In this document: positions 12,608 through 26,448 of the stretch, in pieces
Layout: the number at the start of each line of letters is the position of its first letter
Numbering within the stretch: position 1 is the stretch's first letter
Source: Acanthochlamys bracteata
Taxonomy: Eukaryota; Streptophyta; Magnoliopsida; Pandanales; Velloziaceae
NCBI GenBank assembly: GCA_019914995.1
Contig: CM034136.1
Location: forward strand, 4,851,270-4,915,269
Direction of reading: 5' to 3'
DNA length: 64,000 nt
Made by a program: the position numbers and the translations under genes
Notes under the pieces: generated by a model
What the model was told of the DNA's origin: nothing
The model's input: only the letters and a program-made list of their open reading frames with translations
Database searches by the model: none

Positions 12608-13774
12608 ATTCCGTGAAAAAACAAAAAACAGGGGTAGATTTCAATTCCTGTATTTCATTGAGAAGCAACGGTTATAGTGTGTATTAATTTGGTTAGAATT
12701 TCATTAAGGATCTCAGTGATTTAAGTTTCATCATTAATTGTTTCAATCTCTTCTTTCGTGGTGTTTGAACTTGTTACTACTAGTGATTATGTAAAGCAGT
12801 AGATCATTGTCTTCCGGTGCTCTGCTGAAATTTATGAAATGTTGCAAATGTTCTTAAAATAGGATGAAGCTAAAACTAGTGGCTGTTGGTAGAATAACTT
12901 TTCAGTATTTTAACATATTAATTGCCGTACGTTTCTGGATTCTGCAATCTCAACAGTTCATTAGAAACTATCTTACGACTGTTGTTCATATCCCGTTTAT
13001 ATATCAGTTAGTTCCAACAGTTTCAAAGGTACATTAACGTGTAGTTGGTCTTCGCAAACAATATTCCGTACATGAATTTCCCACACTGAATAAAGATCCC
13101 CCAGCTCTCTCTTGCTTATTTATGTTAGATGCTTTATTTGTTTGCACATTTAGAAACATTCCTTATCATGCTATTACTACCAGATTTTAGCCTATAACTT
13201 TTTGATAAGTGCAAACAATGTCTTTGTAGGTACAACACCTTTGCACTTGTTCGGACTCTTAAACTGTTGCGTTTATCATTCATCATTCGTTTGATGCTTT
13301 TCTTAAAAAACTCTGGCTCTGTTTCGAATCTTTGAAGATAACATGAAACCTCCTCGTGTATGGTATACCAACTATATGTCAGAAACTTTTTTTTCCTTCC
13401 AAAACAAACTATGCAATTATGTTTATGTTGAATATTCTAGGAGAGATTAGGGGATTTATATATATATATATATTCTTTTGATTGTATTGTATGATACTTA
13501 ATGCTCAAGAACCTATATTATCTTTAGGCTCAAATTTTTTATGGAATTGAAGCTGTTATGAAGACGATAGCACTCTGTTCGTTCCTACGAAATCCATGTG
13601 TTAGTTTTGAAATCTCTATAGAAGTAAACAATTGCTAGTGAAGTTGTCTATGTCGTATTTATTTGGTTTGAAATTTGGTAGGTGAGAAGTATGACTCTCA
13701 CGAGAATATCTGAGTGCCAAGTCTTTCGATAGTTTTCTTCTACTTTGGTACAGGGTTGTGACAGAGTTACATAA
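12608..13774. other. 3'UTR of MYBC1 and intergenic DNA
   Basis: Likely 3'UTR for the first few hundred bases, then AT-rich intergenic DNA. A short (TA)n run lies near 13460. No gene seen. Confidence 0.4.
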
Positions 13775-14072
13775 TGTGTGTTTCAAATATACGTAATTAA
13801 ATTTTCTAAAAATAAAAAATAAAAAATAAATTTTTTTAAAAAATAAAATAAAAATAGAATTTAGTATTTATATTTCAATAGATTTTGAAAGAGTGTTAAA
13901 AATTAAAAAATATAGTTGTATTAAAAAATATGTAAATAAAAAAATTAAAACTGAAGTTTTGTATCTGAAAGTAAAGTTCTGAATTATTTATGTAATTGAA
14001 ATATATAAACTGTTCAGAACTTAAAATTTAATAAAAAAAAAAGTAAAATTACGAGAGTTTAAAATACGCCCA
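13775..14072. mobile_element. Harbinger-like MITE, copy A
   Basis: Left end TGTGTGTTTCAAATAT, right end TTTAAAATACGCCCA (reverse complement TGGGCGTATTTTAAA), flanked on both sides by TAA (13772-13774 and 14073-14075). The TAA target duplication and the end sequence are typical of PIF/Harbinger (Tourist-type) MITEs. A second copy in opposite orientation is at 46674-46960, flanked by TTA, which is the same target read on the other strand. Noncoding, 298 bp. Confidence 0.8.
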
Positions 14073-14214
14073 TAATGTCGCTGCTCTTTATGTTTGCTAT
14101 TACAAAAGTTTGGCACAGGCTTTTTATGAGTTTAGTACTCATGTAGTCATGTTGATTTGAAGCCTCTTCCTCTTCATCATATCTTTACACTCAAAACCAT
14201 AGTGTAAAACGTAA

Positions 14215-14505
14215 GGGCATGCTTCAGTTGGTCGTGAGTTGTGCAAAAGTAAAATTTAGTAAAACATAAAATTTAAAATGGTAAACAAAATATGTAAAAT
14301 TTAAAGTGAATTATGATAAAAATAAATTTTGGTATAAAAATTGAAGGTAAGATCATAGCAATAATTGAACTATTTGAAATGTAGTGAATTTTGGTACAAC
14401 GCGAAAGTTGATATAAAGTTTGGAATAATAAATGAAATATGATTAATACTACAAATTTCAAATTAGATGGTAAAAAATAGAATTCTGAGCAATTTAAATA
14501 TGCTC
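14215..14505. mobile_element. Probable MITE upstream of GPAA1
   Basis: Left end GGGCATGCTTCAGTTGGTC after TAA; right end reverse complement GAGCATATTTAAATTGCTC. About 13 of 19 end positions match. The right flank is GAA rather than TAA, so the target duplication is doubtful. The AT-rich interior is noncoding. Confidence 0.45.
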
Positions 14506-14750
14506 GAAATCTAAAATCGCCGGAAGCTTTCACTAATCCCCATGTTTGGTCCACATAATTATCCACTTTTGGAAAATTTTATTCACCAAAATACAACGGA
14601 AATAGTACTCGTCATGATTTTTATCTAGAAGACCCCTACTTAGATGTATTCACCAAAATACAACTTAAAGCCCATTTTGGTTCCCAAAATATTCCTGTTA
14701 AAGCCCATTTTAAGCTGTACCTAAAACTCCCACATAAGAAAGCCCTATAA

Positions 14751-17700
14751 ATGTCTTTCTTTCTTTACTCTAAACTCCCGGAGCTAGAGCTGGATCAACG
14801 AACCAGTAACTACCAATCTCCGGCTTTCAAATCACGCGATGACGGAGACGGAGGCGGAGGCGGAGGCGGGGTGGAGACACAGCAGCGCAGGCGGAAGAAG
14901 GCCCGTTTAATTGTTCGGCTCGGATCCCTCCTCGTTGCTCACAGCGTTCTCGTCAGGTGAAATTCCATACTTGATCTTCTCCTTAAAACCTTTCAGCTTC
15001 AAATTTCCTTTAGAGTTAGCAACGCTGATATTTGGATGGGTTTCAGCGTTGTGTGCTGTTCTGCTGGGATTGTGGCACTGCTCCTGCTGCCAGCACTGGC
15101 CAAGACCACTTACATTTCTGAAAATGCCCTCATGCCAGGTTAACGCTCCCTTCTCGAGTTGGTTTCTTCATTATACACAACACTTTGTGTTCCGTGAAAA
15201 TTTCTGTTGGTTGAAGTTGCTTCTGTTCAACTTCTTTTGGGTTCTTTCAGTAGGCTCCCAATAGTTCAATGTATAAAGTATAAATTCATCCTTATAACTT
15301 GAGGTAATTTCATAACATGCATGGTTGTCAAAGTCTAAGTTTAACTCCTAAAACTCCTACGATTTTTTATGGACCCGGACCCGGACTGATCCTAGTTAAA
15401 ATCACCATTTTCACATTTTTGGCTAACATAGTTCTCAAAATCTAGAATTAATTCCTAGTCAAAATCCCGATTATGACAACCTTGGTACTACTATCGTATG
15501 ATAGTGACTATGCCGAGGTAGTAGGGTGCTCACTATCCTGCTAATTGCACTATCACTTGTCAATCCAGCACTTTAGAATAAGTTGAAGTGTTTCAACATA
15601 TGTGCAAAATTTTGCCACTAGTTGTCATGCAGTAAACTTTGGTCTCATCCATTTGTCATCCCAGTAGAAACCAAAAAAAAATAAAACTTGGTTTTGACAG
15701 ATGATAAATTTCCTAGACAAATATTAAACTGCATATGTTCTATTCTCTCTTACATCAAATTGCATTGTTTTATTTTTTATTATTTTTTTTTTTTGGTGCC
15801 TTCTTTCTTATTACTTCAGCTTGTCAGTCCCCTTATTTTGCTTTAGTTTCATTCTCTTTCATCACCTATAGAGCTAAGGAAGTCCTATCTCTTACTCTCT
15901 TGTATATAATGGATTTCTTGTTACACAAGAATAATCCCTTGGTCATGCTCTTAGCGGACTTTATAACTGATTGCCATTATATCATCATTTTGTTCAAAGT
16001 TTCTTGTTATTTTGTTACTGACCAGGGGGGTTTTTCATCAGGTTCTGCCAACCCTCTGTTCTCTAGTCAAGATGTCTCAGAAGCAAATAGATTTATTAGA
16101 GATATATTCACAAAAACAGCTGGAGCAAGTGACGCAGGAAGGTACTAGTTAGATTTTTTGTTTATCTATTATCCTTTTTATCTCTCCTCAGGTACGGTAT
16201 TCCTTAAGCCCTTGTGTTACCCATATGCTTATTATATAATTTTCTTGTGCAAATGAAAATCTGGAAATTTTGCTGTCAAAAGAGTCAGTCATATTTCTAA
16301 GTAAGATCCTTTTGTGGTCTGGCATAAAGTGACATGGTTATGTGCAGGCTGCATAAATGCCTATAGGAAAATGCTAATCTGCACGTGTTTGTGTTGTTCA
16401 TTTCTCATTTTGAGTACAGTTTGTAAACGACCACCTAAGGATGGGTTGGAGTAGTTAACTACTTGTGATGTTTGTTCTGAAAATAATCTTTTCATTCTAT
16501 AAGGTCATTTAAGCCAAAATTTAATGCATACTGATTTTGCTGTTCTTTCTCTGGATTGTGGTAAATCTTTCTTCGATACCCAAATTTCTTGCCATTTGGA
16601 TACGGTGTAGCGATACTGTTTTCATTTTCTACTTGAACATTAAACATAACAGTTATGCAGATGGGTTGTTTTGTTGTTCGTGATACTTATGCCATCCCTT
16701 GCCTAACCTTCTAGTTTCATTCTTCATATATTCATGAGTTTTGTGCTTGAAATTATGGCACATTGATGAATGTTGATCATGCTTATACAGTGAAATTTCA
16801 AAGTTGATTGCGCAACATATGGAAGGTGTTGGTGCTGAAGTGTACTACCACAAGTTCCTCCCTTCAAGCAAGCAGTTTCACCCTGTATATTTCTTCTCCT
16901 CAGTCCCAAATCAGAAAATGGTTAAACAAAAGAACAGCAGCTCTGCACCATTTGGTGTCAATTCTGTTGGCATCATACGAGCTCCGAGAGGTGATGGCAA
17001 AGAAGCTATAGTGTTGGTGACGCCTTACAATTCAAGAAAGCTTGAAACAAATGAGGCCCTATCTCTAGGTCTGGCTTTCTCAGTCTTTTCTCACTTCAGC
17101 AGAGTAACATGGCTTGCGAAAGATATAGTTTGGCTAGCTGCTGATTCACAATTTGGTGAATATACTTCTGTCGCTGCATGGCTTAAGGAATACCACAATC
17201 CTGTCTTCAGTAAATTTGAAAGAGATGTCAAAATGTGTTCTGACAGCAGTATATGTCGTGAACTTGATGCTAATGAATTTCACGGAAAGGTTTTTAGACG
17301 TGGTGGAACTATGGCCGCTGGTCTGGTATTGAAGGCTGTCGAAAACAAGGGGAGAGGTGGAGATGATTCTCTTGCCATATATGCAGAGGCATCAAATGGA
17401 CAGATGCCAAATTTAGATCTAATAAATATAGTTCATTATCTGGCAGTTCATAGGCAAGGTTTCCATGTAGAGGTTGGGATACTACGCTCATTACTTCAAT
17501 CTGGATGGCTTAGGCTTGTGGGTGAGACATTGCAGAGAGTTAGCAAATTGATAAAAACTTTTAACCCGAAAGCAAATTTTGATATATCTGTTACTGATTA
17601 CCTTGAAGGAACTGCTACGCTTGCTAGCTCCATATACAATCAGGTATAGTCAATCTATGTTATACTGTTTATATGTTTTATAGCTTACGTTCAAAAAATT

Positions 17701-19509
17701 CTTCTAAATATTCACTCTTCCTATTATCTTAGGCTATTGGAGTACCCACTGGGCCTCATGGTGCATTTCGTGATTATCAGATTGATGCAATTACTCTTGA
17801 ATTTTCACCTGGCCGTTATATCCATAATGAATATATGCAGTCATCATTCATCCTAAGGGGTGGCAGGTTTGTGCATAGATATTCATATGTTATCCTTTTG
17901 ACGTGTTTCTTTGTGTACTTATGTTGGAGTCAAACAAAGCTACTCACTTCATAACTGGTGCAAGTACAAAGCAAATTCTCATAATATGGAAGACTGGAAG
18001 TTAACCTGCAGAAATATTTAGTTACAATTTTGAATTTTAATACTATGTCGACAGTTGAAATATGAAGTTCTTCTCTTGCCGCAAGAATGTTTGTGCTCAT
18101 TGTGACCAAGTTGTCGAGTTCATGGTTCACTCTACCATTGCATGCTGCAATATAAGGAAGCTTCTTGCATAATGGAAAGAAATCAGTCTAGTTCCTAACC
18201 TTCTTTAAAAGCCTTAACCCGAGAACATGTGTTTTGTGTATTATGTTGATGATAAACAATGAAAAAAGGTCTCTTCCATTACTTTGCTGAGTCCTTAAAT
18301 CTTCCTTCACATTTAGATAATTAACCTAGGTGTTATAATTATGCACCAAAATGGAAGTAAATATGTTAAATCCTTTATTTTGCTTCATTAGTGTTTCTTG
18401 CAGTCTCATCATTTCTTTAACTTTCCCTTTACCGTTCTGTTTAAATTTTAGCTATATATTTACATTAAGTTAGAAGGTCAAGCAAATGCAACCTTGAAAA
18501 TAGATACATTACTTATTGGTACAAAAGATTGGTCTATCTGTTTGATTTCATAGCTGGGCCACATAATAACTAATCGATTATAGTGTAAGCTTCAGTTTAA
18601 CTAGAAATTTATTATTCATTTCACATTTTTTGTAATTATTGCATGTTCACATGCAGGTTGATTGAAGGAACTGTCCACTCTGTTAATAACCTTCTTGAGA
18701 AGTTTCATCAATCGTTTTTCTTATACTTCTTAACTGCACCTAACAAATTTGTATCAGTTGGAGTCTATATGATTGGATTCGCATTGCTCATAGCTCCACT
18801 ACCTATTGTTGCTGTTGCTGTCTGTTCCATTGGAAGTAAACCAAGTGACTCAATAGATTCATACCGGCAGGAATCCAGCACACCGAAGGCCTTAGAGGCA
18901 GATTTAGGTGGATCATGGAGATGGCTTCATGCTGCAAGAGCAGTTTTTGTGGTTCATCTTTGGGCCATTGTTGTGGCACTGTTGCCATATCTATTATCTC
19001 AGTGCTCTCACATAAGTTCATCTGACAGTATGCTGTCGTGGGCTGTCGTATCTGTCTCCATACTATTTGCTTTGTACCTGATTGCTGGTTCCCCATATTC
19101 AAATGCAAGAGATGGTGATTGGAGGATGCTGAAGGCAGGGCTGGTAGCTTATGTTCTCATAGGTCTCATCCTCATGTCCATCGTCAATTTTGCTACTGCT
19201 CAGATTGGGGGGATGATTTTGGTCCCTCTAAGCCTGCTTGTTCAACCATTGAGAAATCGAACACAGGCAGCTTTTAGTCCGAGATTATTATTGTCGTTTC
19301 TCAATGTGGCTTTGACAGTCTGTGCGTTTCCTCCAGCTACATTCTTGATGATGAAAGGCTTCTCCATGGGGCTTGGAAGAATCGACATTGGCATTTTCTG
19401 GGAACTGGCGGAATACTTATGGACATGGAATAGTGCAACATACCTATATATTGTTTTAATCCATCTTCCTTGTTGGGTACTGTGCTTGCAAACATTACTG
19501 CATCCATGA
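14751..19509 (+). CDS. GPAA1: GPI transamidase subunit GPAA1/GAA1
   Basis: Six exons (14751-14956, 15047-15138, 16042-16141, 16791-17643, 17733-17866, 18657-19509) give 745 aa with all junctions in frame. N-terminal basic segment RRRKKARLIVRLG precedes a signal-anchor helix (about residues 68-87, SVVCCSAGIVALLLLPALAK). Then comes the ER-luminal domain with GIIRAPRGDGKEAIVLVTPY and AEASNGQMPNLDLIN, and a C-terminal set of membrane spans (for example YMIGFALLIAPLPIVAVAV) ending HLPCWVLCLQTLLHP. In all eukaryotes this subunit works with GPI8, PIG-T, PIG-S and PIG-U to attach GPI anchors to proteins in the ER. The first exon start is unsure: ATG 14751 is the only upstream in-frame one and overlaps a TATAAATG sequence, giving an atypical N-terminus. 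Two AGCCCA motifs (14669, 14702; site II type on the reverse strand) lie just upstream. Confidence 0.93.
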
Positions 19510-20257
19510 ACAGTCAAGTCGATCCAGGTGTGCCGTGGTGAATCAAATGTAATACCAGAGCGTGCATTGGGTTGCAAGAAATGTTCGGGCTCTAATGTCA
19601 AAATCTTGCACAAACATTGCTTCTTTCTTCGGAATTGGCGCATTACTGGTGTTTCTCCTTTTCGATTTTCTAATGTATGATTTTAGAGAGATAGAGTGAC
19701 AAGTGTTTTTCTTCTGTAATTTAAACAGTTGAACCATGATGTATAGACATTGTAATCCTTGCAGATATCTTCACTCGGATCAAATTGAATACTGCACTGA
19801 ATGTGCAAGACCTGTTTTCGGTACAATGGTCGCAAGAGTTTCAAATAAGCTATGTGTAAGCTATGTGGTATAGGAACGTTTGAAGTATTTATAAAATAAT
19901 TTTTTTAAAATTAATAATATTTTAAAGATTTTTAGAAAACGATTTTTTTATTTACAAATACTAAAAATAAACAGTAATAAAATTTATAATATATATTTTA
20001 TATTTTAAAAAAATTAAAATATTTATTAAATATTATCATAATTTATCAAAAAAAATGAAATAAAATTTTGAAATGAACGAAGTTGAAAAATACTGCTGAA
20101 CATCCAATATGTCGAATTCTTAAGACATTTTTTCCGATCTTTTTGTAATTTTTTTGCGATAAAGATATTTTTTCAAATTTCAAAGTAAGCTAGAAGTTAA
20201 AAACACAGTCCTTAGAGGTACATAAATATATAAACCCTTTCAGACAGCATAACTTTT

Positions 20258-21872
20258 TTGTTGAGCTGGTCAGAAGAGAGAACGGAGCAGAAATTGTCCT
20301 CTCCTCTTCTTCGAATCTCAAACAATCTTCTTCCACCGTCTGTTTCTGCTCCAGACAGCGATCAGCCGCTTACTTCTCCACTTCCTCCACCGCGGCCGAA
20401 TCCACACTTCTTCTTCTCCTTCTCCTTCACCAACATCAGCGAACAACAATAACAATGATGAAGATGACAAAATCTACTTGAAGGGTCCAGCATCAGCGGC
20501 GGCGACGCTGGATGCAACATCATAACAATGATGATGCCGTTCATGACTGGTTCGCTTGATGGAAACCGATTCTACAACCAGGTGACAACCCGTCCGGCCG
20601 ACTACGGTAACGATGGACTTAAATGCTTGATTACTGAATCTTAAAGGCTCCATCTAAGCGCCTGCTGAAGCTTCGATCGCTCGCTCTGGCGAACTCAGAT
20701 GCTGCCGAGTGGGACTACCAGGTGCGTAATTCCCTCCTCATCAATTCTTTTTTTTTTTTTTGTTTGATTCATGAGTGTTAATAAAGATTTAATGTAATAT
20801 TGTTTATTAATAATTCTGAAATGATATTAATAAAAATTTGGACCTATATTTTGCATAGTTAATTGGTTTTGAGAAGGATTCTAAATCTATCAGAGCAGGC
20901 CGGGCCAGATCTGTACAAAATATAGGGTAAAATTTTGTTATTCACTTTACACACGACCATTATGATCGCTTGAGTACGAGACCGTACTCAAAACTCTTCG
21001 CAACTCAAAAGCCAAGCTAATAATTATCTCAAACAATGAGCGTGAAATGTGTAGAACTAGATGGCGGTTCTAGTTTCCTTTTTTCTGCTGCTTGATTGTT
21101 GTTGCAAATTTTGTTAGATGTCTTGATTTGGTATCAGTAGCCAGTTCAAAATTAACAGAGAATTGTACTTATCTAGTGTTCAGGCGATAACTTAAGTTGA
21201 TGTGCTGTAACTTTGGTTGATAAAAAGGATACAGTGAGCAAAGTTTGTTTCTTTAGAAGTCAATTTACTACATAGTCATGTTTTAAGTTACAGAACTTTA
21301 TGCTGCGGATACCTTATTAGTTTCTCTCTGCAGTTATGTAGCAGTAATGCAGTCAACTAGTACTTGGTGGATATCTCACTTAAGAATGAATTTATATGCT
21401 TAAGATAATTTGGTTTGGACATATTTTTAAAGAGCTGAAATGATATGAGTATCTGATGTGCTTTATCTTCGTTTGAATGTGTTGGAATCTGTGTCATAGT
21501 CTAAAACAATAGTCGATATCTAGATTGTGAAAAAGTTCGTATTGTTGAGGTAAAATGATTATGACGATTCAGACAAGATAATTTTGGCATCTTGAGTGGC
21601 CGATCCCACTTGATGGGACAAGGCTTGATTGTTTTTATTGCTTTTGATGTCATTTAATGGCATCTTGAATGAAAAACTTCACCTCACAATTTTCATGATT
21701 CTGTTGTGTTATAAGACTTATACTAAATTTCACTACTTTTCAGGAAGTCGATGGAATCACTCCTTTCACTGTGCCTCTAATGAAGGTTGTGTGCACTACT
21801 CTAGAAAGAGTTCCATTGACACGTGCCAAGGTTATCATAATTCCACCAAGATTTTGTTTTCTGTCGATCCCT
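20258..21872 (+). pseudogene. Possible remnant of an unidentified two-exon gene
   Basis: A GC-richer block at 20258-20720 looks like coding DNA with a Ser/Pro-rich stretch (PLTSPLPPPRPNP), a block reading DDKIYLKGPASAAATLDA, and KRLLKLRSLALANSDAAEWD ending at a good donor (CAG|GTGCGT, about 20721). A matching acceptor TTTTCAG|GAAG at about 21744 opens DGITPFTVPLMKVVCTTLER, which ends near another AAG|GT. Reading frame changes between the blocks in the first exon, so the gene is broken or is a noncoding RNA. I do not recognise the family. Confidence 0.35.
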
Positions 21873-21899
21873 AGCCACTTGATTAAGATGACAGAAATA

Positions 21900-24800
21900 A
21901 GAAAAACTTCAAAATATATATGTATTGTCCTCTTTTTTTCATCTTAATCAAGTGGTTGAGTGAAGATCGATTCGTGTTTTGATTAAACTAAAATTTTGTC
22001 AATATATTTTCAGCTCATAGTTTTTGTATCTGACGATAGAGATTAAGTTTTAAGGCAATGATGTTAATATCGCAAATCTCCGGATTCAGATATCATCTGC
22101 TGCTGTTTTGTTTGCCCTTACACAGATATGAAGGAAGATAAGTTTAGACAAGGAAGGTTGAGGTATGGTTGAAATTGCATAAGTGCCTTTGTAGTAATGA
22201 CCGGCTTCATTAGAAGTTAGTGATCCACAAGATGTATAGTAGTTGACTGCACTTAACTATTACATAAAACCTTTTGATGGTTAAGCAGCAAGTTGTTATG
22301 ATCCTGAATGTAGTCCTGGATCGTGTATGACACTAATGCGGTGTATGTTTATCATCTAGCAGTCAACTCCACTGACAAATGGTTTTGAGGTAGAGCACCA
22401 TCAGTTTGGCCATATAGCATGGGACTACAGTGCAGGGTATGAAAACAGTCTATTGCATAGGCTGTGACATGATTGCAGTTGAGATATTACATTCATGTAG
22501 TATTTTAGTGGACAATATTCAAGGTAATTGAAGGTGTTACCTGGTCTGAGATGAATCTCAAGCAAATCCATTTGAGAATAATTTTGGACAAAGCATATCA
22601 ATAGGTGAAAATTAAGCATATACCTGAATTGCTAAAGATATTTTTGAATCGAAAGACTATAGGCATCAGTTCAGAGTCTTCTATGTGCTATATGCTCTGT
22701 ACTGTTCCATATATCTACCTTTATCAACCTTGTCATCCAGCAGTTCTAACTTTTATTGGCAGTCTAAACTGAAACTCGCAACTTGCATAAGATCAAGTTG
22801 CTTGTTCTTAAATGATAGGGCATCCATCCTTTCTTCTTACTTTGTTGTAAATTAAACGTGAACAGTTCTGCTGAATGTGCAGTTTACTTCAAAATGATTA
22901 GGAACTTGATTTGATGCAAAACGTTTTGTGCTTATTAAAGTGATATTTGGTGTTTAGGCATATTTTGAGACATGTCCATATGTCTGTTGTGGTGATGTTT
23001 GAGATGTAAAGTTTTGTGGAATTCCTAGCAGCATTCATTTAGTTGTTGCATATTATATCCAATCATATGCCATCTCAGAAATTTGATGACTGCAATTGCA
23101 GAATGCTTTTTTCAGAGAAGCAGAGACCAAGAACCATTCAGCCATACATTTCCATGTATCATAAATACTTAATTCAGTAACAAAATTCCTCTCTGAACAA
23201 ATGTCTTCAACATTATTGTAACTAAATAACTTGTTAGCCAAGCACATTAGCGAGACAACTTTTAATTTCATGTTGTGAGTTGCTCTAAGACAAAGGAATC
23301 ATTTGCATTAGCAATAAAAAATTTAATGTAGTCATCCACCACGCTAGCTTCCTGATTCTTAGAAACGTTATCTTGTGATGTTTCCTCTTTCAAAGGTTTG
23401 TCTGGAACTACCTCGTTTGCTTGGTAACAAAAGTCTTTCTTTTAATATGTCAGTAGAGGTCCCTGTTTTTTGGTCAAGTTCACCATGGTCATTGGGCGCT
23501 GCCTTTCATGCACCGCGTTTGTCTAAAGTTCGTAACTGTTGAATTCAATGTTAGCAGTAAAGAATCAACATCCAGGTCTCCCCTTCCATTTATTTTATGA
23601 AAATTTTACACAGATTTCCCATTTTAAAGTCAAATGCGCGTTACTCTCCCTCTAATTTATTCAAGGTGTCGTTTGCATGCTTATTACTACTTATTTCAAT
23701 TTATTTTTTTAATAATGTTTTTACAGTATAAAAATTTTTTTAATATAAATAAATTATATGTTATAAAATTTATACATATATAATTTTTAAAATAAAAGAG
23801 TAATTTAAAGTTTTAAAACAATTAAATAAACTTTAAAAAATATTCTTTAAACACTTTTAACGTGCTCCAATAGTTATTTCTTCATCTTCCTACCTATTTG
23901 ATTAATCTTTTCTATCTTTCCGCTGGCTGCGTTATGCGTATATGATATTAACGCGTTAGTAAGACAATGCAAACTTGCTGTTCACATCCTTCTTCACCTT
24001 AGGACTTAATTTACTTCAATGCAAGTGATCCAAAAATAACTTTTTCTATCAAAAAATTGTTTTTTTGATAATTTCATATCTTCAAATTTATAAATTTATT
24101 TTCTAATAACTTAATTTATTTTTCAAACATCTATGTATTTTACTTTGCAGCAGATGAGAGAGCACGCATGCGTCTAGCTGGTAGACAGGCCCCTTAGCTG
24201 GTTATAAGTAACTCTTATTAATTCATAACCTTCCAATCTAATACCGCAAAGGAATTTATAAGACGACAATTGTATGCCTTCTTGAGCCCCGAGACTAATG
24301 TCACAGCTATTTTGACTTTTCTTCTAATTTAAATTATTTTGATAATATTTTGTATATAAATTAAATTTAAAGTATAGTTTATATATAAAATAATTGATAT
24401 AAATTTAGATTAGTTTAAAAATTATTTAGAAAGATTAAAATTTTTGTAAATAAAATTATATAAAATCTTTTTGAATCATAAATTCTTTAAATCAAAATAA
24501 TTTTCAACGTTTACTGAGAAAATAGAAGAACCATAAATAAAAGAGCAAGATTTTCTATTTAAATCATAAAGCAAATTAAATAAGAATCATAACAAATTAA
24601 ATAATAAATTTTTTTTAAAAAAAAATTATCTCTTTAATTGTTCCTTTTTTTTCTACTCAAATTATTCAAATTTATCAGCTATTTTTAGTAATTTTACTTT
24701 GATAAAAAACTAATTTAATCACAAAACAACGTGAATGAGTTGACGCACGAGTCAAAAGTATAAATTCACTGCCAGTGACACTAATTATGTGAAATTCTTT

Positions 24801-26350
24801 CTCTAATTTGGCACTCTTAGCTTAACAATGTGTCCTCTCACTTCAATCCTGCAAAGTTGCAAACTCCTCTCTCCTGTCTTTTGAGATAGCTAGACAGGGA
24901 ACACATTGACCTATTTAACTCTGTACGGACACCCAGGCGCAGCAATATGACATATTATATATAGTTTCTTCAAAGAAACACCGTGAACACCATTACTGCT
25001 GCCTTCCGTAGCTACGCAAATCATTTTAAATTGGTCTGTTCAAATCTTACACGTATATGCATGGGATCTTAGCGTGAACATATATGCTTACAAGTTTCAG
25101 AAATTCACGAGCATTTTACTAAGAATGTGTAAACAGTAAATACAATCAAAAACAATTTTTTTATATCAAAATATTTTCAAATAATTTTTATAATAATTTA
25201 TTTTTTAAAAAATCACTCCATGTATAGTTATTTTATTAAGAATGTGTTTGCCTCCCGTGGTTTTAAAAGTAGACGTAGAAATCGCGTAGTTGAAGTCAAG
25301 GGTAAGGAAATGTTCAGGTTCATAGTGTAATGAGTGTTTAAACTTTTTAATGTTTGTTATATTCTTGTACATCAGTTGTCACATCATCTACACAAACTGC
25401 TATTTTTTTAAAAAAATTGATTACGAGTGCTTTTAAAAATAACTTTTTTAAATAAAAAAATTTAAAACTAAAATTAAATAAAAAGAAAATATCATAAAAT
25501 AGTTATTTATAAAATATAATATAAAAATAAAAGGAAGTTAAAAATACTGTTAAATACTATCTTAAATCATCTATCTGCATTGCATGCTTGGTTACTACTA
25601 GTACTACTGGGAGGCAATGCGTCCTAGGCCACTCAGCGTGACTTCAATTTCATTTAACGTATTCAGGCAAGAAGAGTACACAGCAGTTGTGAAAGGGGTC
25701 TATTCTGATTTCTGAGAAAAGAGATAGGACATAAAAGAAACTGGCGAAGCGTGTGATCTAGTGTAGTATTTGTTCATAATCATGAACAAGGAAAAGGAAA
25801 GGATGCGTTGAAAACTACAGTCCAAGAGTTTTATTTCATTCATTCCTCTTCCAAAAGATTGGTCATGGAGAAACGTGGCTTGCTGACTTTTTTACCTGCT
25901 CGGTCTTGTCTAATTCCCATACAAACAAGCTCTTGTTTTTTCAAGTGTTTCATCACTTTTATTTTATTTGATTCTATATACATTGCTATTGGACTACTGC
26001 TCTCTCTCTTACTTGATTAATCAATAAAAATTATAACCACTTTTTGCTACGTAATTTATTCATATTTAATCAATTTTACACTCAAAATGATCATGAAAAT
26101 ATTACTTTTTATTACTAAAACAATAGAAGCGTATCAATTTTGACAAATTTTCTTTATTAATTAAATTTTATTTTTAATCACTTTAATTATTTTTAAAAAA
26201 AATTCAATACCAAATGGTAGCAAGGCTTCTCTAGCAAGCCCAATCAATTTTATAAGACTCGAGAATTCATCATAAGCTTGGGTAAGAAGCCTATTATATG
26301 CATCAACATAGGGTTCTCCGGTTCTAAGACTAAGTGGGCCCGACAACCCC
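21900..26350. other. Long intergenic stretch, AT-rich, no gene seen
   Basis: No recognisable exons. AT-rich blocks at about 23660-23880 and 25390-25560 look like old MITEs of the GTTTG-end kind but lack clear ends. A short minus-strand reading frame at 26161-26346 is discussed under findings. Confidence 0.4.
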
Positions 26351-26448
26351 TTCTCCCTTTACACTTCTATAAGAAGAACCCTTGCAGCTCTTTCATCCCT
26401 GTAGCAAGAGTTATAAAGTGAAGCAAGAAAGAAGAACAAAAAAAACTG

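Noticed and set aside
15320-15485. Short element with ATGGTTGTCA / TGACAACCTTG ends in GPAA1 intron 2
   Set aside because: The ends are inverted but no target duplication is visible and the length is only about 165 bp; suggestive but not listed as a feature.
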